Origin: Christiangramia sp963779835
Lineage (GTDB): Bacteria; Bacteroidota; Bacteroidia; Flavobacteriales; Flavobacteriaceae
Length of the DNA: 64,000 nt
Direction of reading: 5' to 3'
Assembly (NCBI GenBank): GCA_963779835.1
Contig: CAVZZT010000013.1
Coordinates: 62,001 to 126,000 of the forward strand
Shown here piece by piece: positions 15,942 through 24,600 of this stretch (positions are counted from its first letter, which is position 1; every line of letters starts with the position of its first letter). Under the pieces are notes generated by a model that made no database searches, was not told where the DNA came from, and worked only from the letters and a program-made list of their open reading frames with translations. Both the position numbers and the translations under genes were made by a program.

Positions 15942-16244
15942 ATGAAAATGAATCTGCAGTCCGTGAACTTCAATGCCGATCAAAAACTAATTGACTTCAC
16001 TCAAAGAAAACTTGATAAACTCGACACCTATTTTGACAAGATTATTCATGCGGATGTGTTTTTTAAAGTTCAAAACACAAGTGGTAAAGAAAATAAAATA
16101 ACCGAAATTCTTTTGAGTGTTCCAGGAGGAGATATCATGGTAAAAAAAACCTGTAATAAGTTTGAAGCTTGTGTAGATGAATGTGTTAGTTCTCTTCAAA
16201 GACAATTAATAAAACGAAAGGAAAAAATGAGCGCCCATGTTTAA
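15942..16244 (+). CDS. hpf: Ribosome hibernation-promoting factor, short form (HPF/RaiA family)
   Basis: A 100-residue protein of the sigma-54 modulation/S30EA family that binds idle 30S subunits and blocks decoding. It shows the family pattern: FNADQKLIDFTQRKLDKLDTYF (as helix 1, quoted to ITS last residue here without the first two), the DVFFKVQN strand, and the ILLSVPGGDIMVKKTCNKFE block. It lacks the C-terminal dimerisation domain of long HPF, so it is the short type. It sits between xerC and the tRNA-tuf operon, which fits a translation role. Confidence 0.85.
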   Translation: MKMNLQSVNFNADQKLIDFTQRKLDKLDTYFDKIIHADVFFKVQNTSGKENKITEILLSVPGGDIMVKKTCNKFEACVDECVSSLQRQLIKRKEKMSAHV

Positions 16245-16268
16245 GTAAATTTTTTTAAAATTATTTTT

Positions 16269-16297
16269 TGATAAAGGAATAATTTATATACATTTGC
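16269..16297 (+). promoter_or_regulatory. Promoter of the tRNA-tuf operon
   Basis: TTG (16269-16271), 18-base spacer, perfect TACATTTG (16290-16297), about 50 bases before tRNA-Thr. A CCG/CGG mini-hairpin (GTCCGTTAGAAATAGCGGAC) follows and ends in TTTTTTA, so an attenuator is possible. Confidence 0.65.
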
Positions 16298-16346
16298 AGT
16301 CCGTTAGAAATAGCGGACTTTTTTATGCTGAAAAGCAGCGTAAAAG

Positions 16347-16420
16347 GCCGATGTAGCTCAGCTGGCTAGAGCAGCTGATTTGTAATCAGCAGGTCGTGGG
16401 TTCGAGTCCCTCCATCGGCT
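16347..16420 (+). tRNA. tRNA-Thr(UGU)
   Basis: Cloverleaf: acceptor GCCGATG/CATCGGC, D stem GCTC/GAGC, anticodon loop TTTGTAA (anticodon TGT), T loop TTCGAGT. No encoded CCA. First tRNA of the cluster; an identical copy is at 37701. Confidence 0.97.
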
Positions 16421-16620
16421 CTTGAAATACTGGAATTACCAAAGTTTCGAAGAAGTTTGAATACTTAAAGTCTTAAGATTTAAAAAGTTGAAAAATTTTC
16501 TTCAGAAATTTTAAAAAATGCTTTGGATGGTGCTTCAAATTTGCTTTAATTTGCAGCCGTTTAAAAAACCATCGGAAGCTTAGCTGTTTCAGCTACGGTT
16601 CTATGAAATAGTGGTAAATT

Positions 16621-16702
<82 letters not shown>

Positions 16703-16717
16703 CTAAGATTTTTATAG

Positions 16718-16811
16718 AGACCGCGTAGAAAATTCATTTTCTTAAGCGGGCGAAATAAAAATGTTTGTAAGGGGTCACCCTTACAGGATCATCAAATTTA
16801 TTTGATAATCC
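16718..16811 (+). other. Row of three hairpins between tRNA-Tyr and tRNA-Gly
   Basis: CCGC...GCGG (about 16720-16750) encloses AGAAAAT/ATTTTCT; then TGTAAGGG/CCCTTACA (16766-16785, loop GTCA); then GGATcATCAAAT/ATTTGATaATCC (16786-16811). They probably guide tRNA processing; none is a known riboswitch. Confidence 0.6.
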
Positions 16812-16828
16812 ATTTAAATAAATGTAAC

Positions 16829-16901
16829 GCGGGAGTAGCTCAGTTGGTAGAGCGTCAGCCTTCCAAGCTGAATGTCGCCGGTTCGAACCCGGTCTCCCGC
16901 T
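16829..16901 (+). tRNA. tRNA-Gly(UCC)
   Basis: Acceptor GCGGGAG/CTCCCGC, D stem GCTC/GAGC, anticodon loop CTTCCAA (TCC), T loop TTCGAAC. Followed at once by an imitation of its own 3' half. Confidence 0.97.
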
Positions 16902-16944
16902 CAAAGCGGAATGTCGTCACGCCGAAAGGCGTGATTTCCCGCTC
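16865..16944 (+). repeat. tRNA-Gly 3' half and its altered tandem copy
   Basis: AAGCTGAATGTCG (16865-16877) recurs as AAGCGGAATGTCG (16904-16916), and TCTCCCGCTC (16893-16902) as TTTCCCGCTC (16935-16944). Between them the T arm is replaced by a perfect hairpin TCACGCC-GAAA-GGCGTGA (16917-16934). Confidence 0.8.
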
Positions 16945-17142
16945 TAAATTAAATTGAATCAGGATGTCCCCCGATTATTAGAATAGGGCAGAAATTGAAG
17001 GTTTTCATGACTTTATATTTCATGTTTTATTCTTTAAATTATCCTAAATAGGTTATGTCGGAAATTTTACCTCAATCCTGATCTTATCCATAAACCCCTT
17101 GTTGGTTTATGGTTATCGCTGTTTAAAACAGTCAATTGTCTG
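16945..17142 (+). other. Structured spacer before tRNA-Thr(GGU)
   Basis: No gene seen. Contains ATCAGGAT (about 16957) and its reverse complement ATCCTGAT (about 17075), a perfect 9-bp hairpin CCATAAACC/GGTTTATGG (17088-17112), and CTGTTTAAAACAG just after. Could be part of the operon's processing or a small RNA; undecided. Confidence 0.45.
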
Positions 17143-17214
<72 letters not shown>

Positions 17215-17271
17215 CTAGTTTTGTATAAAATTGAACACTAATATATAACTAAGATTAAATAAGTATTAATT

Positions 17272-18459
17272 ATGGCAAAGGAAACTTACGATCGTTCCAA
17301 ACCGCACCTAAATATTGGTACAATTGGACACGTAGATCACGGAAAAACTACATTAACAGCTGCTATTACTAAAGTAATGGCTGATGCTGGATATTCAGAA
17401 GCTAGTGCGTTTGATCAAATTGACAACGCTCCAGAAGAAAAAGAAAGAGGTATTACTATTAACTCTTCACACGTTGAGTATTCAACAGAGAAGCGTCACT
17501 ATGCACACGTTGACTGTCCTGGTCACGCCGATTATGTGAAGAACATGGTAACTGGTGCTGCTCAGATGGACGGTGCTATTCTTGTTGTGGCTGCGACTGA
17601 TGGTCCTATGCCTCAAACTCGTGAGCACATCCTTCTTGGACGTCAGGTTGGTATTCCAAGAATTGTTGTTTTCTTGAATAAAGTCGACCTTGTTGATGAT
17701 GAGGAGCTTTTAGAGCTAGTTGAGATGGAAGTTAGAGATCTTCTTTCTTTCTACGAGTATGATGGTGATAATGGTCCTGTAATTTCAGGTTCTGCACTTG
17801 GAGCTTTAGAAGGTGATGAAAAATGGTCTAAGACTGTTCTTGATCTTATGGAAGCTGTTGATAGCTGGATTGAACTTCCTCAACGTGATGTTGATAAGCC
17901 TTTCTTGATGCCTATCGAAGATGTATTCTCTATTACAGGTCGTGGTACTGTTGCAACTGGTCGTATTGAGACTGGTGTTGCTAACACTGGAGATCCTGTA
18001 GAGATTATTGGTATGGGAGCTGGAAAACTTACTTCTACTATTACAGGGGTTGAGATGTTCCGTAAGATCCTTGATAGAGGTGAAGCTGGAGATAACGTTG
18101 GTATCCTTTTAAGAGGTATTGAAAAGACTCAGATCTCTAGAGGTATGGTAATCACTAAACCAGGATCTGTAACTCCTCATGCTAAATTTAAAGCTGAGGT
18201 TTATATCCTTAAGAAAGAAGAAGGTGGACGTCACACTCCATTCCATAACAACTACCGTCCTCAGTTCTACGTACGTACAACTGATGTAACAGGAACAATT
18301 AACCTTCCTGATGGAGTAGAAATGGTAATGCCTGGTGATAACCTTACTATTACAGTAGAGCTTATCCAGCCAATCGCAATGAATACAGGACTACGTTTCG
18401 CTATACGTGAAGGTGGTAGAACTGTAGGTGCTGGTCAGGTAACTGAAATTCTAGACTAA
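17272..18459 (+). CDS. tuf: Elongation factor Tu
   Basis: A 395-residue translational GTPase that brings aminoacyl-tRNA to the ribosome. Seen: G1 GHVDHGKTTLT, switch/G2 RGITI, G3 DCPGHADY, G4 NKVD, G5 SGSAL, then two beta-barrel domains with the tRNA-binding EGGRHTPFHNNYRPQFY and the C-terminal REGGRTVGAGQVTEIL. Full length and intact. Its place in a Thr-Tyr-Gly-Thr-tuf order is the same as the E. coli tufB operon. A hairpin follows before tRNA-Trp. Codon use is strongly biased (many CGT, GGT, CTT), as expected of a very highly expressed gene. Confidence 0.99.
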   Translation: MAKETYDRSKPHLNIGTIGHVDHGKTTLTAAITKVMADAGYSEASAFDQIDNAPEEKERGITINSSHVEYSTEKRHYAHVDCPGHADYVKNMVTGAAQMDGAILVVAATDGPMPQTREHILLGRQVGIPRIVVFLNKVDLVDDEELLELVEMEVRDLLSFYEYDGDNGPVISGSALGALEGDEKWSKTVLDLMEAVDSWIELPQRDVDKPFLMPIEDVFSITGRGTVATGRIETGVANTGDPVEIIGMGAGKLTSTITGVEMFRKILDRGEAGDNVGILLRGIEKTQISRGMVITKPGSVTPHAKFKAEVYILKKEEGGRHTPFHNNYRPQFYVRTTDVTGTINLPDGVEMVMPGDNLTITVELIQPIAMNTGLRFAIREGGRTVGAGQVTEILD

Positions 18460-18477
18460 GAATTATCTTAATATAAA

Positions 18478-18506
18478 AAGGTGTCCCGTGAAGAGCGGGA
18501 TACCTT
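18478..18506 (+). other. Hairpin between tuf and tRNA-Trp
   Basis: AAGGTGTCCCG pairs with CGGGATACCTT (11 bp, one G-T) around TGAAGAG. There is no T-run, so it is more likely a processing or stability element than a terminator. Confidence 0.55.
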
Positions 18507-18517
18507 CACTTATATTT

Positions 18518-18590
18518 ACGGGTTTAGCTCAGTTGGTAGAGCACTGGTCTCCAAAACCAGGTGTCGGGAGTTCGAGCCTCTCAACCCGTG
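18518..18590 (+). tRNA. tRNA-Trp(CCA)
   Basis: Acceptor ACGGGTT/AACCCGT, anticodon loop CTCCAAA (CCA), T loop TTCGAGC, discriminator G. Located before secE, as in many bacteria. Confidence 0.97.
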
Positions 18591-18608
18591 CAAATATCTT
18601 TTTATAAA

Positions 18609-18806
18609 ATGGCAGGAATTGTTAATTACATATCAGAATCATATAACGAGTTAAGAAACCACGTTACCTGGACAAGCTGGTCTGAAGCTCAAAGGCTGAC
18701 AGTTATTGTTGCAGCATTCTCGATTATTTTTTCATTAGCTATTTGGGGTGTCGATACGCTTTTTAGTGGAGCGATTGAGCAATACTTCGAATGGGTTAAA
18801 TCATAA
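18609..18806 (+). CDS. secE: Preprotein translocase subunit SecE
   Basis: A 65-residue single-span subunit of the SecYEG channel. The amphipathic helix (ESYNELRNHVTWTSWSEAQR) with the conserved VTWP-like region is followed by one membrane span (VIVAAFSIIFSLAIWGV). Short single-span SecE is the normal non-enterobacterial form. Start ATG 18609; a longer frame beginning at 18561 is rejected because it would run through tRNA-Trp. nusG follows 11 bases later, the usual secE-nusG pair. Confidence 0.95.
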   Translation: MAGIVNYISESYNELRNHVTWTSWSEAQRLTVIVAAFSIIFSLAIWGVDTLFSGAIEQYFEWVKS

Positions 18807-18817
18807 TTAAGATAGCT

Positions 18818-19369
18818 ATGGCAGAAGCAAAAGAGAAAAAGTGGTATGTGGTTCGTGCCGTTAGCGGACAGGAGAATAAGGTAAAGGATTATATTGAGAA
18901 AGAGATCGAATACCTGGGTCTTCAGGATGCAATAGATCAGGTTCTTGTTCCTACTGAAAAGGTGATTCAAATCCGTAACGGAAAGAAGGTAAATAAAGAA
19001 CGTGTTTACTTTCCTGGTTATGTAATGATTCAGGCAAATATTGGAGGAGAAATTCCTCATATTATTAAAGGAATAAACGGAGTTATCGGGTTTTTAGGTG
19101 AAACAAAAGGAGGAGATCCTGTGCCACTTAGAAAATCTGAAGTGAATAGAATGTTAGGAAAAGTTGATGAGCTTTCTGTGAAAGCTGATAATGTTGCAAT
19201 TCCGTTTACTATTGGAGAAACTATTAAAGTTATTGACGGACCGTTCAATGGGTTTAATGGTACAGTGGAGAAGATTAATGAAGAAAAGCGTAAGCTGGAA
19301 GTAATGGTTAAGATTTTCGGAAGAAAAACACCATTAGAGCTAAGCTATATGCAAGTAGAAAAAGTATAA
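18818..19369 (+). CDS. nusG: Transcription termination/antitermination factor NusG
   Basis: A 183-residue factor that binds the RNA polymerase clamp and links it to Rho or the ribosome. N-terminal NGN domain (KKWYVVRAVSGQENKVKDYI, ERVYFPGYVMIQ) and a C-terminal KOW domain (FTIGETIKVIDGPFNGFNG). Length is typical. It follows secE and precedes rplK, the standard order. Confidence 0.98.
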   Translation: MAEAKEKKWYVVRAVSGQENKVKDYIEKEIEYLGLQDAIDQVLVPTEKVIQIRNGKKVNKERVYFPGYVMIQANIGGEIPHIIKGINGVIGFLGETKGGDPVPLRKSEVNRMLGKVDELSVKADNVAIPFTIGETIKVIDGPFNGFNGTVEKINEEKRKLEVMVKIFGRKTPLELSYMQVEKV

Positions 19370-19442
19370 TAATAACTGTTACATATTTTTTGATTGTTTT
19401 TTAAGCTTCCACTCAATAAACGATCATTTAAAAATTTGAAAA

Positions 19443-19880
19443 ATGGCAAAAGAAGTAAGTAAAGTTGTAAAACTACAAGTTCGCGGAGGTGCTGCTAACC
19501 CATCACCACCAGTTGGACCTGCTTTAGGTGCTGCCGGAGTTAACATCATGGAATTCTGTAAGCAATTCAATGGTAGAACTCAGGATAAGCAAGGAAAGGT
19601 ACTTCCAGTTGCAATTACTGTTTATAAGGATAAGTCTTTTGATTTTGTGATCAAAACTCCACCTGCAGCAGTACAATTGATGGAAGCGGCTAAGACTAAA
19701 AAAGGTTCTGGTGAACCGAACAGAAAAAAAGTAGCTAGTGTTTCTTGGGATCAGGTTAAAGCGATTGCAGAAGACAAGATGCAGGATCTTAATGCATTTA
19801 CTGTAGAGTCTGCAATGAAAATGGTTGCCGGAACAGCTCGTTCGATGGGAATAACTGTAAAAGGTGATGCACCGTTTTAA
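19443..19880 (+). CDS. rplK: Ribosomal protein uL11
   Basis: A 145-residue large-subunit protein at the GTPase-associated centre. The N-terminal proline switch region ([20 protein letters not shown]) and the C-terminal rRNA-binding domain ending [10 protein letters not shown] are both plain. It starts the rplKAJL block; a 73-base AT-rich gap separates it from nusG, and no clear promoter is visible in that gap. Confidence 0.98.
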
Positions 19881-19899
19881 TCCAAAAAGAAATTAGAAA

Positions 19900-20598
19900 A
19901 TGGCAAAATTAACTAAAAAGCAAAAAGAAGCTCAGTCTAAGATTGAGAACGGCAAGACTTATACAGTGGCCGAAGCTTCTGCTTTGATAAAAGAAGTTTC
20001 CAACGAGAACTTTGACGCTTCTGTAGATCTTGCAGTTCGTTTGAACGTAGATCCACGTAAAGCTAACCAAATGGTGAGAGGTGTTGTAACACTTCCTCAT
20101 GGTACTGGTAAAGACGTTAAAGTTTTGGCTCTTGTGACTCCAGATAAGGAAGAAGAAGCTAAAGAAGCTGGTGCCGACTACGTTGGATTAGATGAATACC
20201 TTGACAAGATCAAAGGCGGTTGGACAGATGTTGATGTAATCATTACTATGCCAAGCGTTATGGGTAAACTTGGACCATTAGGACGTGTCCTGGGACCAAG
20301 AGGTTTAATGCCTAACCCAAAGACCGGTACAGTAACTATGGATATCGCTAAAGCGGTTTCTGATGTTAAAGCTGGTAAGATCGACTTTAAGGTTGACAAA
20401 ACTGGTATCGTGCATGCAGCAGTTGGAAAAGCATCTTTTGATGCTGAGAAAATTGCAGGTAACGCGAAAGAATTATTAACTACGCTGGTAAAATTGAAGC
20501 CTCAGGCAGCTAAAGGTGTTTATATTAAGAGTATTTATATGACCACTACTATGAGCCCGAGTGTAGCAATAGATACTAAAAGGTTTACTGAGCAATAA
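19900..20598 (+). CDS. rplA: Ribosomal protein uL1
   Basis: A 232-residue L1-stalk protein. Signature block MGKLGPLGRVLGPRGLMPNP at about 125-145; two-domain layout and C-terminal TTTMSPSVAIDT are typical. In E. coli it represses its own operon by binding the leader; a matching leader site was not identified here. It lies 19 bases after rplK and 9 before rplJ, so the genes are one transcript. Confidence 0.98.
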   Translation: MAKLTKKQKEAQSKIENGKTYTVAEASALIKEVSNENFDASVDLAVRLNVDPRKANQMVRGVVTLPHGTGKDVKVLALVTPDKEEEAKEAGADYVGLDEYLDKIKGGWTDVDVIITMPSVMGKLGPLGRVLGPRGLMPNPKTGTVTMDIAKAVSDVKAGKIDFKVDKTGIVHAAVGKASFDAEKIAGNAKELLTTLVKLKPQAAKGVYIKSIYMTTTMSPSVAIDTKRFTEQ

Positions 20599-20607
20599 TT
20601 TAAGATT

Positions 20608-21129
20608 ATGACAAGAGAAGAAAAATCACAAGTTATAGAAGATTTAACTGCCCAGTTAGCCGGATTTCCAACTATCTATTTGGCTGATATTTCTGGCCTA
20701 GATGCTGGAAGCACTTCTAACTTACGTAGAGCTTGTTTTAAAGCAGACGTAAAGTTATCGGTAGTTAAGAACACATTGCTAGCAAAAGCTATGGAGGCAG
20801 CTGAAAAAGATTTCGGTGATCTTCCTGCAGTTTTGAAAGGCAATACCTCAATAATGCTTTCTGAAACCGGAAATGCTCCGGCGAAAGTTATTAAGGAATT
20901 TAGAAAGAAATCTGAGAAACCTTTACTTAAAGGAGCTTTTGTAGAAGAAGCTATTTATGTGGGTGATGACTATCTTGATACACTTGTAAATATCAAGTCT
21001 AAAGAAGAAGTTATCGGGGATATCGTTGGATTACTTCAATCTCCTGCTAAAAATGTTGTTTCAGCACTTAAATCAGGTGGTGGAAAACTTGCAGGAATCC
21101 TTAAAACTCTTTCAGAAAAAGAGGGATAA
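20608..21129 (+). CDS. rplJ: Ribosomal protein uL10
   Basis: A 173-residue stalk base protein. N-terminal rRNA-binding domain (EDLTAQLAGFPTIYLADISG, VVKNTLLAKAM) and a C-terminal helical region (NVVSALKSGGGKLAGILKTL) that binds L7/L12 dimers. Normal length. Paired with rplL, 57 bases downstream. Confidence 0.98.
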   Translation: MTREEKSQVIEDLTAQLAGFPTIYLADISGLDAGSTSNLRRACFKADVKLSVVKNTLLAKAMEAAEKDFGDLPAVLKGNTSIMLSETGNAPAKVIKEFRKKSEKPLLKGAFVEEAIYVGDDYLDTLVNIKSKEEVIGDIVGLLQSPAKNVVSALKSGGGKLAGILKTLSEKEG

Positions 21130-21186
21130 TATAGTACGCACTTTTTAACAATTATAAATTAAAGAACTTTTTAAAAACGATAGAAA

Positions 21187-21561
21187 ATGGCAGATTTAAA
21201 AGATTTCGCAGAACAACTAGTTAACCTTACTGTAAAAGAAGTAAATGAGTTAGCAGATATTTTAAAAGAAGAATACGGTATCGAGCCTGCTGCTGCTGCA
21301 GTAGCTGTTGCTGGTGGCGCTGCTGCTGGTGGTGAAGAAGCTGAAGAGCAAACTGAATTCGACGTAATTCTTACTGCTCCAGGTGGATCTAAATTAGCTG
21401 TAGTTAAACTTGTAAAAGAACTTACAGGACTAGGTCTTAAGGATGCTAAAGAATTAGTAGACAATGCTCCAAAACCAGTAAAAGAAGGAGTAGCTAAAGA
21501 CGAAGCAGAAGCTCTTAAAGCACAATTAGAAGAAGCAGGAGCTGAGGTTGAGCTTAAATAA
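21187..21561 (+). CDS. rplL: Ribosomal protein bL12 (L7/L12)
   Basis: A 124-residue stalk protein that recruits translation factors. N-terminal dimer domain, an Ala/Gly-rich hinge (AAAVAVAGGAAAGGEE), and the C-terminal factor-binding domain (GLKDAKELVDNAPKPVKEGV). An attenuator-like hairpin pair lies between it and rpoB, so stalk protein can be made in excess over polymerase. Confidence 0.98.
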   Translation: MADLKDFAEQLVNLTVKEVNELADILKEEYGIEPAAAAVAVAGGAAAGGEEAEEQTEFDVILTAPGGSKLAVVKLVKELTGLGLKDAKELVDNAPKPVKEGVAKDEAEALKAQLEEAGAEVELK

Positions 21562-21585
21562 GCTTAACACAAGCAATATTATTTA

Positions 21586-21666
21586 GGTTTAGACCTCAGG
21601 ATAACTCCTGGAGGTCTAAACCATTTTGCGTATATAAACATTAAGTTTAAAAAACGCAGTTTTTTT
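21586..21666 (+). promoter_or_regulatory. Putative rplL-rpoB attenuator or processing hairpins
   Basis: Hairpin 1: GGTTTAGACCTC (21586-21597) with GAGGTCTAAACC (21611-21622), a perfect 12-bp stem extended by AGG/CCT with one bulge. Hairpin 2: TGCGT (21627-21631) with ACGCA (21654-21658), enclosing TAAAC/GTTTA, then seven T (21660-21666). E. coli has a partial terminator and an RNase III site here; the same role is inferred. Confidence 0.65.
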
Positions 21667-21691
21667 ATATAAATTATAATCCCGTCCATTG

Positions 21692-24600
21692 ATGTTAGCA
21701 AAGCAAACTGAAAGATTGAGTTTCTCTTCTGTTAAGAACAAGCCTGCTTATCCGGACTTTCTGGATCTGCAGATTAAGTCTTTTCAGGACTTCTTTCAAT
21801 TAGAGACAAAATCAGAAGAACGGGGAAATGAAGGTCTTTACAACACCTTCCTAGAAAACTTCCCCATTACGGACACCCGTAATCAATTTGTACTAGAATT
21901 CTTAGATTATTTTGTGGACCCACCAAGATACTCCATCCAGGAATGTATCGAACGTGGTTTGACCTACAGTGTACCGCTTAAGGCTAGACTTAAGTTATAC
22001 TGTACCGACCCTGAACACGAAGATTTTGAAACCATCGTACAGGACGTATACTTGGGAACTATCCCATATATGACACCTAGCGGAACTTTCTGCATCAACG
22101 GTGCCGAGCGAGTAGTAGTTTCTCAGCTACACCGTTCACCTGGGGTTTTCTTTGGACAGTCTTTCCATGCTAATGGAACTAAATTATATTCCGCTCGTGT
22201 AATTCCTTTTAAAGGATCATGGATTGAATTTGCTACCGATATTAACAGCGTTATGTACGCCTATATCGATCGTAAGAAAAAATTACCTGTTACTACTCTT
22301 TTCCGTGCTATCGGGTTTGAGCGTGATAAGGATATCCTGGAGATCTTTGACCTTGCTGAAGAGGTTAAAGTTTCTAAGACAGGACTAAAAAAGTACCTTG
22401 GTCGTAAACTTGCGGCAAGAGTACTTAATACATGGTATGAGGATTTCGTAGATGAAGATACTGGTGAAGTTGTTTCTATTGAGCGTAACGAGATCGTCTT
22501 AGACCGTGATACAGAATTAGAAAAAGATCACATAGAAGAAATTCTTGAAACCGGAAGTAAAACCATCCTACTTCATAAAGAGGATAACCAAACCGGTGAC
22601 TATGCGATCATTCATAATACACTACAAAAAGATCCTACCAACTCTGAAAAAGAAGCGGTAGAACATATCTATCGTCAGCTTCGTAATGCTGAACCGCCAG
22701 ATGAGGAAACTGCTCGTGGAATTATTGACAAGCTTTTCTTCTCAGATCAGCGTTACAGCCTTGGAGAAGTTGGTAGATATAGAATGAACAAAAAACTTGG
22801 TCTTGATGTTGAGATGGATAAGCAAGTGCTTACCAAATTAGACATTATTACCATTGTTAAATATTTAATTGAACTTATCAACTCTAAAGCTGAGATTGAT
22901 GATATTGATCACTTATCTAACCGTCGTGTTAGAACTGTAGGTGAGCAGTTGTCTCAGCAATTCGGTGTTGGTCTTGCCCGTATGGCGAGAACGATCCGTG
23001 AGAGAATGAACGTTCGTGATAACGAGGTGTTTACTCCAATCGATTTGATCAACGCGAAGACGCTTTCTTCTGTGATCAACTCGTTCTTTGGAACAAACCA
23101 GTTATCTCAGTTCATGGACCAGACCAACCCTCTTGCAGAGATCACGCACAAGCGTAGGCTTTCAGCATTAGGACCAGGTGGTTTATCAAGAGAAAGAGCA
23201 GGGTTCGAGGTACGTGATGTTCACTATACTCACTACGGAAGACTTTGTCCTATTGAAACTCCTGAAGGTCCAAACATTGGTCTTATTTCTTCACTTTCTG
23301 TTTACGCTAAAGTAAACGGAATGGGATTCATCGAGACTCCTTATAGAAGTGTAACCGATGGTAAGATCAACACTTCTGAAGAGCCTATTTACTTAAGTGC
23401 TGAAGAGGAAGAAGGTAAGAAGATAGCTCAGGCTAACATTCCATTAAAAGATGATGGTACTATAGATACAGATCGTGTAATTGCACGTATGGAAGGTGAC
23501 TTCCCGGTTGTTGACCCTAAGGAGGTTCATTATACCGATGTTGCACCAAACCAGATCTCATCTATTTCGGCTTCATTAATTCCATTCCTGGAACATGATG
23601 ATGCCAACCGTGCACTGATGGGGTCAAACATGATGCGTCAGGCAGTACCACTTTTAAGAACAGATTCTCCTATCGTTGGAACTGGTCTTGAAAGACAGGT
23701 AGCTACAGATTCCCGAGTATTGATCAATGCTGAAGGAGAGGGAGAAGTAGAATATGTAGACGCTAATAAGATTGTAATTAAGTACGATCGTACAGATGAG
23801 GAGAGAATGGTAAGTTTTGATGACGATTCAAAATCTTACAACCTTATCAAATTCCGTAAAACTAACCAGGGAACCTGTATCAACCTGAAGCCGATCGTAA
23901 GTGTTGGTGACAGAGTTACAAAAGGACAGGTACTTTGTCAGGGTTATGCTACCGAAGCAGGTGAACTTGCATTAGGTAGAAACATGAAGGTTGCCTTCAT
24001 GCCCTGGAAAGGTTACAACTTTGAGGATGCGATTGTAATTTCAGAAAAAGTGGTTAGAGATGATATTTTCACCTCTATCCATATAGATGAATACTCTCTT
24101 GAAGTTAGAGATACAAAACTAGGTAACGAAGAATTGACGAATGATATTCCTAACGTTTCTGAAGAGGCTACTAAAGACCTTGATGAGCATGGAATGATTA
24201 GAGTTGGTGCTGAAGTGAAGCCTGGTGATATTCTTATCGGTAAGATCACTCCTAAGGGAGAAAGCGATCCAACTCCGGAAGAAAAACTTCTACGTGCGAT
24301 CTTTGGTGACAAAGCTGGTGATGTAAAAGATGCTTCTCTAAAAGCTTCTCCATCATTAAGCGGTGTTGTTATCAACAAGAAGTTGTTCGCAAGAGCAATT
24401 AAAGACAAGCGTAAGAGAGCTCAGGATAAAGAAGATGTTGCAGCATTAGAGAAAAAGTACGATGCTAAATTTGCCAATCTTAAGGCTGAACTTGTTGAGA
24501 AATTATTTGCTATCATAGGCGGTAAGACTGCTCAGGGAGTGATGAACGATCTTGGTGAAGAAGTAATGCCAAAAGGTAAGAAGTACACTCTTAAAATGTT

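Noticed and set aside
16829..16944. tRNA-Gly 3' repeat as a phage or element attachment site pair
   Set aside because: The copies are only 39-42 bases apart, with no integrase cargo between; xerC nearby is the housekeeping recombinase.
18561..18608. Upstream extension of secE
   Set aside because: It would translate through tRNA-Trp; ATG 18609 gives the normal 65-residue protein.
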